DNA of 64,000 bases. It comes from Strigamia acuminata. Its lineage: Eukaryota; Arthropoda; Chilopoda; Geophilomorpha; Linotaeniidae. Under the pieces are notes generated by a model that worked only from the letters and a program-made list of their open reading frames with translations, searched no databases and had not been told where the DNA came from. The stretch's first letter is position 1; each line of letters begins with the position of its first letter. Below, piece by piece: positions 21,533-33,171 of the stretch. The translations under genes and the position numbers were made by a program. Location of the stretch: positions 8,250,186-8,314,185 of the forward strand of contig OX442317.1 in assembly GCA_949358305.1 (NCBI GenBank), in the 5' to 3' direction.

Positions 21533-23848
21533 ATGACAGCCTTTGTCATACCGGTACTCGTATTGTTTTCCATACGAGGTTTTAACGGTGAGGTTTATTC
21601 GTCTATTGCTCAATTAGCAACAGTTTTCAACGCACAACGAGAAATCGTTGGACACTTGGAACGATACATCGAGGATGCTGAAGCCAAAACTGCCCGCTTA
21701 CGAAAGTAAGACGAATCATTCAACATTTCTGCTTTTGTGTTCGTGGTCATCAAACGCATTTACACAGATACGTAGACGCATTTACCCAAATGCGTGGGAC
21801 GGCAGATGTGGATGAGATAGTCGGTAACCCTTTATCAGCTTACCAACTTCTTAAACAACTTGCAGAAAACTGGGCAAGTGTGGAAGAACTTCTCGACGAT
21901 AATTCGTGGCAAGGTTTGTAAACAAAACAGATGTTTAGCCACAATATGTATGATATTACTTTGTCTGATTCAAGATTTAACTGAACAAATCAAAAGCCAC
22001 CGAATAAAATCTTTGATACCGAAGAGAGAAGACGTTGAAGGTGCAGCCTTGGGTATTTTACGTCTCCAAGAAACATATCGACTCAATGCATCTGATTTAG
22101 TACTTGGCAATATCCTTGGAATTCAAAGTTCAATTAAATTAACAAGTAATTTCACTAAATACTAAATAATAACCAAATAGAAGCATAATAATCAACATTT
22201 TTATGTCAGCCGACGATTGCGTGTATCTCGGAAACAAAGGTTTCAATCAAACACTGTTTGAATTGGCAATTGCTTGGTATGGCCAGGCTTTACGTAAGAG
22301 TATAAACGAAACAAATCCTGCCGTTGCGCCCCAAAAAATAATGGAGTATTTAGATGAGGCAATCAAAAGAGTAAGGCTTCGTATGTGTACAAACGATTAG
22401 GGTGAATGGCAGAAAGTTAGATCGAAAATATGGAAATTGCTGATTAAATATAGATTGAAATATCTGATCGAATAATGCTTCACCTTAAGTTATTATTTTC
22501 AGCATAATACAGCAATGCATAATGAAGGTGGGTGTTAATTACATTTTTAGTACAATTTCTTGACTATAAAACCCTCATGTTTCAAGAATACCGCAAATTG
22601 AGTGAACTTCTAAATCCAATTCACTCTGCAAGCACGAAATACAAATTGGGCCTGGGAATATCCCATTTTGACGAATTTATAAATTACAACGCATTGTGCA
22701 GAGGAGAACAACTAAGTGTACAACTAAGCTAAAACCTGATGAATGTTTTCCCACGTTTTTATCGACAGATTCATTTCTTATTTAGAGTGATTTCAAAGTA
22801 GCGTCTTTGAACTGTTATTTTTCCGACGGAGGAGATGCAAGTTTCTACATAAACCCAATGAAGGTTGAAGTCCACAGTCACGACCCGCAAATCCTAACTT
22901 TTCACGACGTCATTTATGAATCAGAAATTAATTTCATCAAAAAGTTTAGCAAACCATCAGTAAGTTTCAGCAATTGTCATTAACAAACATGCTTCTAATT
23001 TTTTTTAAGAATTGTTTATAATTTAAAAGTTGAACAGATCAAAAGTTTCTAATAATGAAATATCAGACGTACGAACAAGTCAGAACTCATGGATGTACGA
23101 TGATGGAGATGATGAGCAGCTACGTCGAAAAGTTAAAATTATAATGGATCGTGTGTCCAGCATTACGGGGCTTAATGTACACGGAAAGACTAACTCGGAA
23201 GCAATGCAAGTGGCTAATTACGGTATTGGTGGTGAATACAGACGTCATTACGATTGTTTGTACAAGTATAAGTCTCCCCAGGAGGTTCGTGCAACCAGAT
23301 TGTTTATCTGCAATTTACTAGACTTTAATCGTTTTTAAATTGTGCTTGACAGTTATCCGATGTGGATCCGTTTAAATTATACTCCATTGGTGATCGAATG
23401 GCTACTCTAATGTTTTATGTAAGTGATGATTGATTTCCCGTCTAAATAATTGATCATCGATTTGTGTTGCTAGTTAAGTGATGTCGAGCTGGGCGGTGCT
23501 ACAGCGTTTCCGCTGGTTGGTGCAGCTGTCCGGCCTGGAAAGGTCAGTAATCCTGCAATTAAATGCATAAAAGCGTCACAAATTAATCCCAATTCTCCTT
23601 GCACGTGCATTTTTAGGGTTCTGCAGTTTTTTGGTATAATCTCCTTCGAAATGGTGAAGGAGATCGCCGCACTTTGCATGGTGGATGTCCAGTCCTTTTT
23701 GGATCCAAATGGAGTAAATGAATTAATTGATTAAAAAGAGAGATAAAGTTATCAATTTTTTTAATGTGTACATTTAGTTGGAAACAAGTGGATTTATGAA
23801 GTTAATCAGGTTTTTAAAAGGCCTTGTAGCATCAACCCAAGAGACTAG
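21533..23848 (+). CDS. P4HA: P4HA unit H: intact prolyl 4-hydroxylase alpha subunit, type A
   Basis: Exons 21533-21705, 21768-21913, 21975-22145, 22210-22370, 22503-22527, 22587-22717, 22786-22959, 23030-23284, 23353-23418, 23474-23542, 23617-23713 and 23778-23848 join to 512 aa with GT-AG introns throughout. The signal peptide is two residues longer than in the other units ([19 protein letters not shown]). P4Ha_N follows ([12 protein letters not shown]), then a [10 protein letters not shown] substrate-binding/TPR segment, CRGE, and a dioxygenase domain with HYD at 400/402, distal His 478 and Lys 488. Odd points: the 5' flank immediately before the ATG differs from all other units, so the promoter has been replaced; E7 has SDFKVAS in place of SDSEVAS. 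Role inferred from family: ER proline hydroxylation with PDI. Confidence 0.9.
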
Positions 23849-23931
23849 ATACCTGCTAATGTCAATATATTGAAAATTAGAAAAAGTCTAGTTCATATTT
23901 TTATTTTAATCATCCTTAGTTTGTCGCGATT

Positions 23932-25238
23932 CGACTTAGTGGTTAGAAATAATACAATAGATTCAGGACACAGATGTATGACGGAAATAATTCTTTATTT
24001 AATTAACACTTACGATTAAAATACAATTCAATATCATAATAGATGATGGTCTTTGGGTTCTTCCTGCGAACACGATTCGCTGCTAAGACAATTATCCCTA
24101 AATTGAATTAGGCCTACGCGTGGTCTGTTTTGTTGTCTAGGGTTAACGCGTGCTTCGCGGTGGTGGAGTCAAATCCTCCCGCAATGGTCCTCACGACCGT
24201 CGTGACTGTCCCCGCCCAAATAATAAATATATAAGAATTAATTATTATATTCCGTTGTGACCGATAATCGGCCACTACAACACTCCTACATGGCCCAGCC
24301 CAACCCCACCCGCCATGTGGCGTTGACGGTTGAGGGATGGTGACCAGGATGACGTCATATCCGGTCACCAACCCCACAACCAATGGGAAGAGGTACTCTC
24401 GTACCCATGGTGCAGGAGTGGGCTATAAAAGACCCAACATCCTGTTTGTAGCCAGAGTTCCACAGGAACGGTCCTGACCAACATCAGACCGCTCCACACT
24501 CTTGTTCACCATGGTGTCACTTAGGGACTTGGCCGGTTCGCCAGTCCCAGTACCGTGAGCGATTACCATGGGCCAAATGAACATCGACATGACCACGCCG
24601 CACAACCAGGTTAACCCTAACCACGTGTGTGCCGCGTGTGGTCGCAGGTCCGCTGCAGCAATGCAGTCGGAGCATAGGAGAGGCATAAGATACTGACCCC
24701 TAGACACTGAATAAAGGCCTAAAACCTTGAATACAGTCTCTTGTGTGTCTCTTATCTATACGTGTCGAGCGTCCGGCGCTGTTTAGGCATTCCCGTGCCC
24801 GAACAATGTCCGTCCACTCTCACACCGTTAATACTTTTACATTATTTAGATCTAGGAATATTCTAAAGAATATTCCCATCAAAATACGAAGAACTCTTCG
24901 TATTTACATTCATTAGTGCCGCGGAGCCGAATATGTCTCCGTAGCGTTCGTTGTGACGATGCCGCAAAGTCAGCCCTATCCCTCTGGCCCGCCCGGATCC
25001 TCAACCAGTTGATGCCGCCCGTTTACCACGTGCCCAGAACCCAGAACCAGTTGTAATGATAATAAACATGTTTTATACCACACAAAACCATAAGTTGTTA
25101 TATTCAATCACATATTCACACTTTATAGAATTCCGTAGCTTATCTCGGTTGGGTTGTTGCTAGGTTTAGCAACGTCTTATTTAGACCGATTTATCTATTT
25201 AAATGGCTAATTATTCAGCCGAAAGTAGAATCGTCACA
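23932..25238. mobile_element. Outer insertion with TGTCGCGATTC/GAATCGTCACA ends
   Basis: The ends form an imperfect inverted repeat (TGTCGCGATTCGACTTAG against TGTGACGATTCTACTTTCG read from the right) and have TG...CA termini. Without the nested LTR it is about 730 bp. Flanks AGTT and ACTT differ by one base, and the right flank is not P4HA sequence, so it may be a recombined LTR. A polyadenylation-like AATAAA on the minus strand suggests minus orientation. Confidence 0.5.
24256..24824 (+). mobile_element. Solo LTR related to the 46.7-kb element
   Basis: TGTGACCG...CTCTCACA is flanked by the 4-bp duplication CCGT (24252-24255, 24825-24828). It contains TATAAAAG (24424), CCCTAGACA, AATAAAGG (about 24708) and a tail resembling the LTR of the 7.2-kb element (TTGTGTGTCTCTT, GTCCGTCCACTC). 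Short open frames on its minus strand are not genes. Confidence 0.8.
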
Positions 25239-25373
25239 ACTTCATTGTGTCACCTAAGACATGTTTTCATATCTTCAATACCATAATAAATATCCGGACG
25301 TGAACCATCTGGTCTCTTCCTGGCTATTCTGATCCAAAGGATCTCTTCACAAGCTGTTTTATACGGGGTGATC
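25239..25373 (-). pseudogene. Relic exon encoding an RKRPDGSRPDIYYGIED-like peptide
   Basis: The minus strand encodes a short fragment (EEILWIRIARKRPDGS, then PDIYYGIED) that also occurs at 41244-41370, 54838-55160 and 60995-61320. All copies end at the same CCTAAG/GTGACA boundary, like an exon end. Function is unknown; a faint likeness to methyl-CpG-binding domains (basic run, DIYY, TRLR) is only a guess. Confidence 0.5.
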
Positions 25374-26870
25374 AGAAAGTCTGGTTCATAGTAAATAATT
25401 CCCAAACTGTTCTAGATGTTGATTCAGCAAAATGATTGTAAGGGTAGTAAGTTATGTCGGGGGAAATCCAATTATGACATCCAATTTGACCTATGAGGTC
25501 ATCTTCAAGATCATCCATATTGTAACTCGAGAACCGTGACAGATAGAGCTGAAAAGTGAATTAGAAAGTTGTAGAGGACCATCCAATTGGTCTAGAAATA
25601 AATTATTTCTTAATGAAAAGTATTGAGAATAAAGGTCTGAAACGTTAGTCTACTAACCTACTAATGACAAACTGACTGTTTTGGCACCTCCGCGATGGGA
25701 ATCCAGTGTTCAAACATTTGCTTTTACTGACTAATTTCATACCACACGTGACCACAACACCATGCAAGGGGATACCAGTCGGACACGCCAGTGTATTCTC
25801 TGCCACGCATAGCTGTGAATCAAACATTATTATGAAACCTTGTATCTATTCAAAAGAATAATACAATTTTCCAGTGACAATTCAACAAAAAACAAAACTA
25901 GAAAAATCTAACTAACTTTCTGTTGCCAGGAAATACTGTATACAGGGTGTTTTAAAAGTCTGGTTCCCTGCAAATATTTCCTGAGCAATTGCATCTAGGC
26001 CAACTTTGATGAAGCGATCGTATAGGAAGTTGGGTGTGAGCAATCCAATGACATCATCAAATTTGACCTTGAAGGCCATTTTCAAGGTCATTCACTTGTT
26101 AACTTCTAAACCAATCAGGTTAGAGCAAAAAAGTCAATTACAAAGTTGTAGAGCACCATCAAATTAGTACTAACCATTTTATCTTAGTCATTTTAAGTTA
26201 AATGTTTACTTTAAAAAGGAGACAAATCAGCTGAAATAAAGCCAGCCATTGTGACAAAACTTAAATTTCTATTAGAAAAATATTGAATTACTTAAATAAA
26301 CGTATTCAAATGTGCATTATTATGCAAGTAAACGAGAAAAACTACTGCCTTTTTTAAATGCCTCAATAATTATTTTATCACACGAATAAAAAATTTCACT
26401 TGGTGGATTTTTTTCTGATTTGCCTCCTTTTTAAAAAGATGGACGATGCTTACCGTCCGCATGATAAGGTGCACTAACCATTTTATCCCCGACAGATTTA
26501 AACCAATTTTTAAAGTCAAAGTTTAATCAACTTTACAAACCATTCTGTCAAATCAACTTTAACCTAAACAAATAAATTACGGTATATCTAATTTATTCTT
26601 GGCATATGGGTGAATAACTGGCCATCCTTTTTTTTTTTTAGTTTAGATTAACTTAACAACATTTGGATTATCTAAATCCGTGATATGAAACAGGAAATGA
26701 GATACCTGGGACTGGAAATGGATACCCAGGACACAATCCCAATTCTAATTCATCCTGGAATCCGCGTAGTCACATTCCAAGAGGATTTTAGCACTTCCTT
26801 ATTTTGATTAATAACAACAACAATATAAATCTATATTATTGTATATTTCACACTGCATTAGCTATGGCAC
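25374..26870. repeat. Dispersed repeats between units H and I
   Basis: 25650-25940 and 26650-26870 repeat parts of 10560-11215. Between them, about 25942-26430 is an insertion starting CAGGGTGTTTTAAAAGTCTGG, and 26430-26640 is an inverted copy of 10270-10460. 25374-25640 starts with a similar GGGTGATCAGAAAGTCTGGTT motif. No gene was seen. Confidence 0.6.
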
Positions 26871-26916
26871 ATATATATATATATACAGTACATATATATA
26901 TATATTTATTCGAGTT
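26871..26916. repeat. AT microsatellite
   Basis: Runs of (AT)n separated by ACAGTAC. Shorter related forms occur near 15900 and 29995 in the same upstream block. Confidence 0.85.
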
Positions 26917-27194
26917 TTTCTTTGATGTATTTGAATTTATCGCCAACAAGCGCTATCGCCATCTAGTGGTAGGAATGAGCACGGACGAATACGGTTTCTC
27001 AACCGCTAGAAGGTTGTGGTTAGGTTTAAAGGCTTTATACAAGAGATCATTAATATTTAAATCTATTATATCTGCAAATAACGTTTATTCAAAGCGTCAG
27101 TCTAAATAATAATAACTTCGTATACCATTACCAGTTTACGGAACAATTTTTTTGGTTTGAATAATATTCAAACCCTGCATAATACCGAGACTCA

Positions 27195-29667
27195 ATGACA
27201 GCTTTTGTCATACTCGCATTGTTTTCCATACGAGGTTTTAACGATGAGGTTTATTCGTCTATTGCTCAACTGGCGACAGTTTTCAACGCACAGCGAGAAA
27301 TCGTTGAACACTTGGAACGATACATTGAAGATGCTGAAGCCAAAACTGTCCGCTTACGAAAGTAAGATAAATTATTCAATATTTCTGCTTTTGGGCTCGT
27401 GTCATCAATATCCGTGTCATCAATATCATCAAACGCCTTCACACAGATACGTAGAAATCATTGGACACTTTGAAGGATACATCGAAGATGCTGAAGCCAA
27501 AACTGCCCGCTTACGAAAGTATGATGAATTATTCAATATTTCTGCTTTTGGGCTTGTGTCATCAATATCATCAAACGCCTTCACACAGATACGTAGATGC
27601 ATTTAGCCAAATGCGTGAGACGGCAGATGTGGATGAGATAGTCGGTAACCCTTTATCAGCTTACCAACTTATTAAACTACTTGCAAAAAACTGGGCAAGT
27701 GTGGAAGAAATACTCGACGATAATTCGTGGCTAGGTTTGATTTGTAACACAAATTTAGCTCAACACAGTTTTCCATCCACCCAATACTTGTGTAGATCCA
27801 ATTCAACAAATCCAAAGCCGTGATAATAATACACTAATGCCCACCGAAGACGATGTTAAAGGTGCAGCATTAGCTTTTTTACGACTCCAAGAAACATATC
27901 GACTCAATGCATCTGATTTAGTACGTGGCAATATCCTGGGAATTCACAGTTTAATTGAATTGACAAGTAATTTCACTAAATACTAAATAATAACTAAATA
28001 GAAGCATAATAATTAACATTTTTATGTCAGCCGGCGATTGCGTGTATCTCGGAAATAAAGGTTTCAATCAAACAATGTTTGAATTGGCAATTGCTTGGTA
28101 TGGCCAGGCTTTACGTAAGAGTATAAACGAAACAAATCCTGCCGTTGCGCCCCAAAAAATAATGGAGTATTTAGATGAGGCAATCAAAAGAGTAAGGTTT
28201 CGTATGTGTACAAACGATTAGGGTGAATGGCAGAACGTTAGATCGAAAAGATGGAAATTGTTGATTTATTATAGATTGAAATCTCTGATGCTTCACCTTA
28301 AGTTATTATTTTCAGCATAATACAGCAATGCATAATAAAGGTGGGTGTTAATTACATTTTTAGTACAATTTCTTGACTATAAAACCCTCATGTTTCAAGA
28401 ATACCGCAAATTGAGTGAACTTCTAAATCCAATTCACTCTGCAAGCACGAAATACAAATTGGGCCTGGGAATATCCCAGATGGACGAATTTATAAATTAC
28501 CACGCATTGTGCAGAGGAGAACAACTAAGAGTATAACTAAGCTACAACCTGATGAATGTTTACCCACATTTTTATCGACAGATTCATTTCTTATTTAGAG
28601 TGATTCCGAAGTAGCGTCTTTGAACTGTTATTTTTCCGACGGAGGAGATGCAAGTTTCTACATAAACCCAATTAAGGTTGAAGTCCACAGTCACGACCCG
28701 CAAATCTTAACTTTTCACGACATCATTTATGAAACAGAAATTGATTTCATCAAAGAGTTTAGCAAACCGTCAGTAAGTTTCAGCAATTGTCGTTAACAAA
28801 CATGCTTCTAATTTTTTTTAAGAATTGTTCATAATTTAAAAGCTGAAAAGATCAAAAGTTTCCAGTCGTTCTCCTGAAATATCAGACAGACGAACAAGTC
28901 AGAACTCATGGATGTACGATGATGTGGATGATGCGCAGCTACGTCGAAAAGTTAAAATTATAATGGATCGTGTGTCCAGCATTACTGGGCTTAATGTACA
29001 CGGAAAGACTAACTCGGAAGCAATGCAAGTGGCTAATTACGGTATTGGTGGTGAATATGCACGTCATCACAATTTTTTGTACAAGTATAAGTCTCCCCAG
29101 GAGGTTCGTGCAACCAAATTGTTTATCTGCAATTTACTAGACTTTAATCGTTTTTAAATTGTGCTTGACAGTTATCCGCTGTGGATCCGTATAAATTATA
29201 CTCCATTGGTGATCGAATTGCTACTCTAATGTTTTATGTAAGTGATGATTGATTTGCCTTCTAAATAATTGATCATCGATTTGTGTTGCTAGTTAAGTGA
29301 TGTCGAGCTGGGCGGTGCGACAGTGTTTCCTTTGATTGGTGCAGCTGTCCGGCCTAGAAAGGTCAATAATCCTGCAATTGAATCCATAAAAGCGTCACAA
29401 ATTAATCTCAATTCTCCTTGCACGTGCATCTTTAGGGTTCTGCATTTTTTTGGTATAATGTGCTTCGAAATGGTGAAGGAGATCGCCGCACTTTGCATGG
29501 TGGATGTCCAGTTCTTCTTGGATCCAAATGGAGTAAATGAATTAGTTGATTAAACAGAGAGATAAAGTTATCAATTTTTTTAATGTGTACATTTAGTTGG
29601 AAACAAGTGGATTCATGAAGTTAATCAAGTTTTCAAAAGGCCTTGCAGCCTCAACCCAAGAGACTAG
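27195..29667 (+). CDS. P4HA: P4HA unit I: open but predicted catalytically dead; extra exon (type A)
   Basis: Exons 27195-27361, [extra 27447-27518], 27589-27734, 27796-27966, 28031-28191, 28316-28340, 28400-28530, 28599-28772, 28843-29103, 29172-29237, 29293-29361, 29436-29532, 29597-29667; 512 aa without and 536 aa with the extra exon. The extra exon comes from a tandem duplication that joins the first 9 bases of E2 to the second half of E1. It is 72 bases, keeps both splice phases and repeats a [15 protein letters not shown] helix. In E8 the iron-binding HxD is HHN, so the aspartate is lost, which in this enzyme family normally abolishes iron binding. Distal His and Lys remain. The initiator has decayed (TTTGGTTTG). 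Either an early pseudogene or a non-catalytic paralogue. Confidence 0.82.
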
Positions 29668-30302
29668 AAACCTGCTAATGTCAATATATTGAAAATTAGA
29701 AAAAGTCTAGTTAATATTTTTATTTTTACCATCCTTAGTTTTCACAATTTTCCAAGATTTGTGTGTTGGAAAAAAACTTTCTTTTATACGATTAAAACAC
29801 TAAAGTTATACCACAGCGTAAAGAACATTCTTTACTGTATGGTTATACATAAACTATGCCGACATTTGGCCAATGAAAAATTAATCTAAACTAATAAAAA
29901 AAAAGATGGCCAGTTCTTCACACATATGCCAAGAATAAATTGGATATAATTTATTTGTTGTGTCATCATGTTGTTACAAACTACACAGTACATATATATA
30001 CTGTACATATATTTATTTATTCGAGTTTCTCTTTTACGTATTTGAATTTATCGCCAACAAGCGCTATCGCCATCTAGTGGTAGGAATGAGCTTGGCGAAT
30101 ACAGTTTCTCAACCGTCACAAGGATATGGCTAGGTTTAATGGCTCTATTCAAGAGATCATTAATATCTTCATCTATTATATCTGCCAATAACTTTTATTC
30201 AAAGCGCCAGTCTAAATAATAACTTCGTATATCATTACCAGTTTACGAAACAATTTTTTTTCGGTTGGCTAATTTTTTTATCCTGCATAATACCGAGACT
30301 AA

Positions 30303-33171
30303 ATGATAGCCTTTGTCATACTCGCATTGTTTTCCATACGAGGTTTTAACGGTGAGGTTTATTCGTCTATTGGTCAATTGGCGACAGTTTTCAACGCACA
30401 ACGAGAAATCGTTGGACATCTTGAACGATACATCGAGGCTGCTGAAACCAAAAATGCCCGCTTACAAAAGTAAGATAAATCATTCAATATTTCTACTATT
30501 GTGTTCGTGTTCGTGTTAATATCATCAAACGCATTCACACAGATACGTAGACGCATTTAACCGCGTGCGTGGGTCGGCAGATGTGGATGAGATTGTCGGG
30601 AACCCTTTATCAGCTTACCAACTTATTAAACAACTTGCAGAAAACTGGGCAAGTGTGGAAGAACTTCTCGACGATAATTCGTGGCTAGGTTTGATTTGTA
30701 ACACGAATTTTGTTGCTCAAAACAGTTTTTCACCCACCCACCCAATACTTGTCTAGATTCAATTCAACAAATCCAAAGCCATCGTAATAATAAACTAATG
30801 CCTAAAGAAGACGATGTTGAAGGTGCAGCATTAGCTATTTTACGACTACAAGAAACCTATCAACTCGATGCGTCTGATTTAGCACATGGCAATATCTTTG
30901 GCAGTCAAACTTCAAGCAGATTAACAAGTATAGTTGTTCAATATCTCATAGCTAGAAAGTAATTGTCACTGACCGCAGATGTTTTAATCAGTTCAAGATT
31001 GCTTATATCTGGGAAAATGTAGTTCCAATCAGAAGATCTTGGTTTCAGCCATTGAATGGTATGAATACGCATTACGCATGAGTATTGAAGAAACAAATCC
31101 CGCCAGCGACCCTCAAGAAATAACAGTGCATCTAGAAGAGGCAATTACAGCAGTAGGTTATTTATTTTTTGGTAGTGGCAGCTGTGGGTGCAAAGTCAAC
31201 ATCAAGAAAGGGATCCTCAGCAGCTCCTACGACTTATCGTCGGAGCTGCGTCCTGATTGCAGCCAATCAGGACAGATGATTAAACAAGGTTTCTTCGTGG
31301 CTTGCCCGCCATTTTAAAGACTGGTCGTGCGTGCTGTGTAATGAAGGTGACGATGGTGAAGAGGCGAGATTGCTCTCAAGTCCAGAATGATTGAATCACC
31401 GTGCTATAATGCACGGTCGGCAATGTTAACCGACCATGCTGCCCATGTGGTCCTCGACCATGTGGTCTGCGGTTGGACATGGCTGGGTTGTTGCAAGGCA
31501 ACCCAGCGACCTAAGCGATAACACGATGAACGCACAACTCCTAGACAACTGCAATAAAGATTACACAATCCAAAACTGTGCGTTTCTTGTGTTGTTCTTT
31601 ATCGTGAATGGTGTCCAAACGTCCCATGGTCCTCCCCTGGCCATGAGGCGACCGACCGCTATTCACATGGTGCGCAATAGCGTGGTTATCATTCAGGAAA
31701 CAATGGCGACACGATGACGTTCTTAATTTTACATTCTCTTTCATTCGACTATCATTAATTTTGATTACCGTTTTAAGCTTGATCTGGTATTGGAGAGTGA
31801 AGGTGAGTGCTAAATTAGGAAAAAATAGTTTTACTCTTTCGTAACTATAAAACACTCACCTTTTAAGAATACCACCAACACACTATTCACCAACAAATCA
31901 GTGTTTCAAATCCTGCATAGATTAAAAAACCACCAAGTACGAAATACAGCTTAGGTGTGGAGTTGTCAATAGGAGAAATAAAAAGAAATTTTAATGCATT
32001 ATGCAGAGGAGAACAACTGAGGGTAAAAACTAAGTGAAAAACATGATCAACTTTTTCCCGCATTTCATTCAGTTACTATTTAGAGTGATTCGGAAGTAGC
32101 ATCTTTGAACTGTTATTTATCGAACAAAGGTGATGTAAGTTTCTACATAAATCCAATTAAAGTTGAAGTCCACAGTCACGAACCGCAAATCGTTACTTTT
32201 CACGACATCATTTATGAATCAGAAATTGATTTCATCAAAGAGTTTAGCAAACCATCAGTAAGTTTCAGCAATTGTTGTTACCAAACATGCTTCTAATTTT
32301 TGTTTAAGAATTGTTTATAATTTAAAAGTTGAAAAGATCAACAGTTGAGCCCGATCTTGAAAATCCAGAGGAAATATCTGACGATCGAATAAGTCAGAGT
32401 TCATGGATGACCGATGATGAGGATAATGAGCAGTTACGTCGAAAAGTTAAAATTATAATGGATCGTCTGTGCAGAATTACTGGGCTTAATGTACACGGAA
32501 AGACTAACTCGGAACCAATGCAAGTGGCTAATTACGGTATTGGTGGTGAATACATACCTCATTACGATGCTGTGTACAAGTATAAGTCTCCCCAAGAGGT
32601 TCGTGAAACTAAATTGTTTATGTGCTATTTACTAGAGTTTAATCGTTTTTAAAATGTGCTTGACAGTTGTCCGATGAGGATTTGTTTATATCAGAATCCA
32701 TTGGCGATAGAATGGCTACTTTAATGTTCTATGTAAGTGATGATTGATTTGCCGTCTAAATAATTGATCATCGATTTGTATTGCTAGTTAAGTGATGTCG
32801 AACTGGGCGGTGCGACAGTGTTTCCTTCGATTGGCGCCGCTGTCCGGCCTAGAAAGGTCAATAATCCTGCAATTAAATGCATAAAAGCGTCACAAATTAA
32901 TCTCAATTCTCCTTGCATGTGCGTTTTCAGGGTTCTGCAGTTTTTTGGTATAATGTCCTTCGAAATGGCAAAGAAGATCTCCGCACTTTGCATGGTGGAT
33001 GTCCAGTCCTTCTTGGATCCAAATGGAGTAAATGAATTGTTTGATTAAAAAGAGAGATGAAATTATTATTATTATTAATTATTATAATGTGAAAATTTAG
33101 TTGGAAACAAGTGGATTCATGAAGTTAATCAAGTTTTCAGAAGGCCTTGCAGCCTCAACCCAAAAGACTAG
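30303..33171 (+). pseudogene. P4HA unit J: stop in exon 6, LTR insertion in intron 4 (type B)
   Basis: Exons: 30303-30469, 30543-30688, 30757-30927, 30992-31152, 31778-31802, 31868-32022, 32084-32257, 32329-32598, 32667-32732, 32788-32856, 32931-33027, 33101-33171. E6 is 9 bases shorter than in D and has an in-frame TAG at 31918-31920 (GAG or CAG expected), which would end the protein before the catalytic domain. Intron 4 is enlarged by a ~490-bp LTR-like insertion. The catalytic exons are otherwise open with HYD and HGGC/GSKW; E11 reads NGKED where others read NGEGD. The initiator is changed to TTCGGTTG. Probably a recent pseudogene. Confidence 0.85.
31189..31677 (+). mobile_element. LTR-like insertion in intron 4 of unit J
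   Basis: TGCAAAGTC...CTATTCACA interrupts GTGGGTGCGCAATAG, which is continuous in unit K (about 35046). The tail (AATAAAG, TTGTGTTG, GTGTCCAAACGTCCC) resembles the R-U5 part of the LTR of the 46.7-kb element. Flanks TGGG and TGG(T) are an imperfect 4-bp duplication. Unit D has a short remnant at the same site. Confidence 0.65.

Noticed and set aside
31690-31802. Hydrophobic stretch in the unit J exon 5 region that looks like a membrane segment
   Set aside because: It is an intron read in the wrong frame. The 25-base exon in the right frame gives LDLVLESE, which matches the HDLALESE of M and P.
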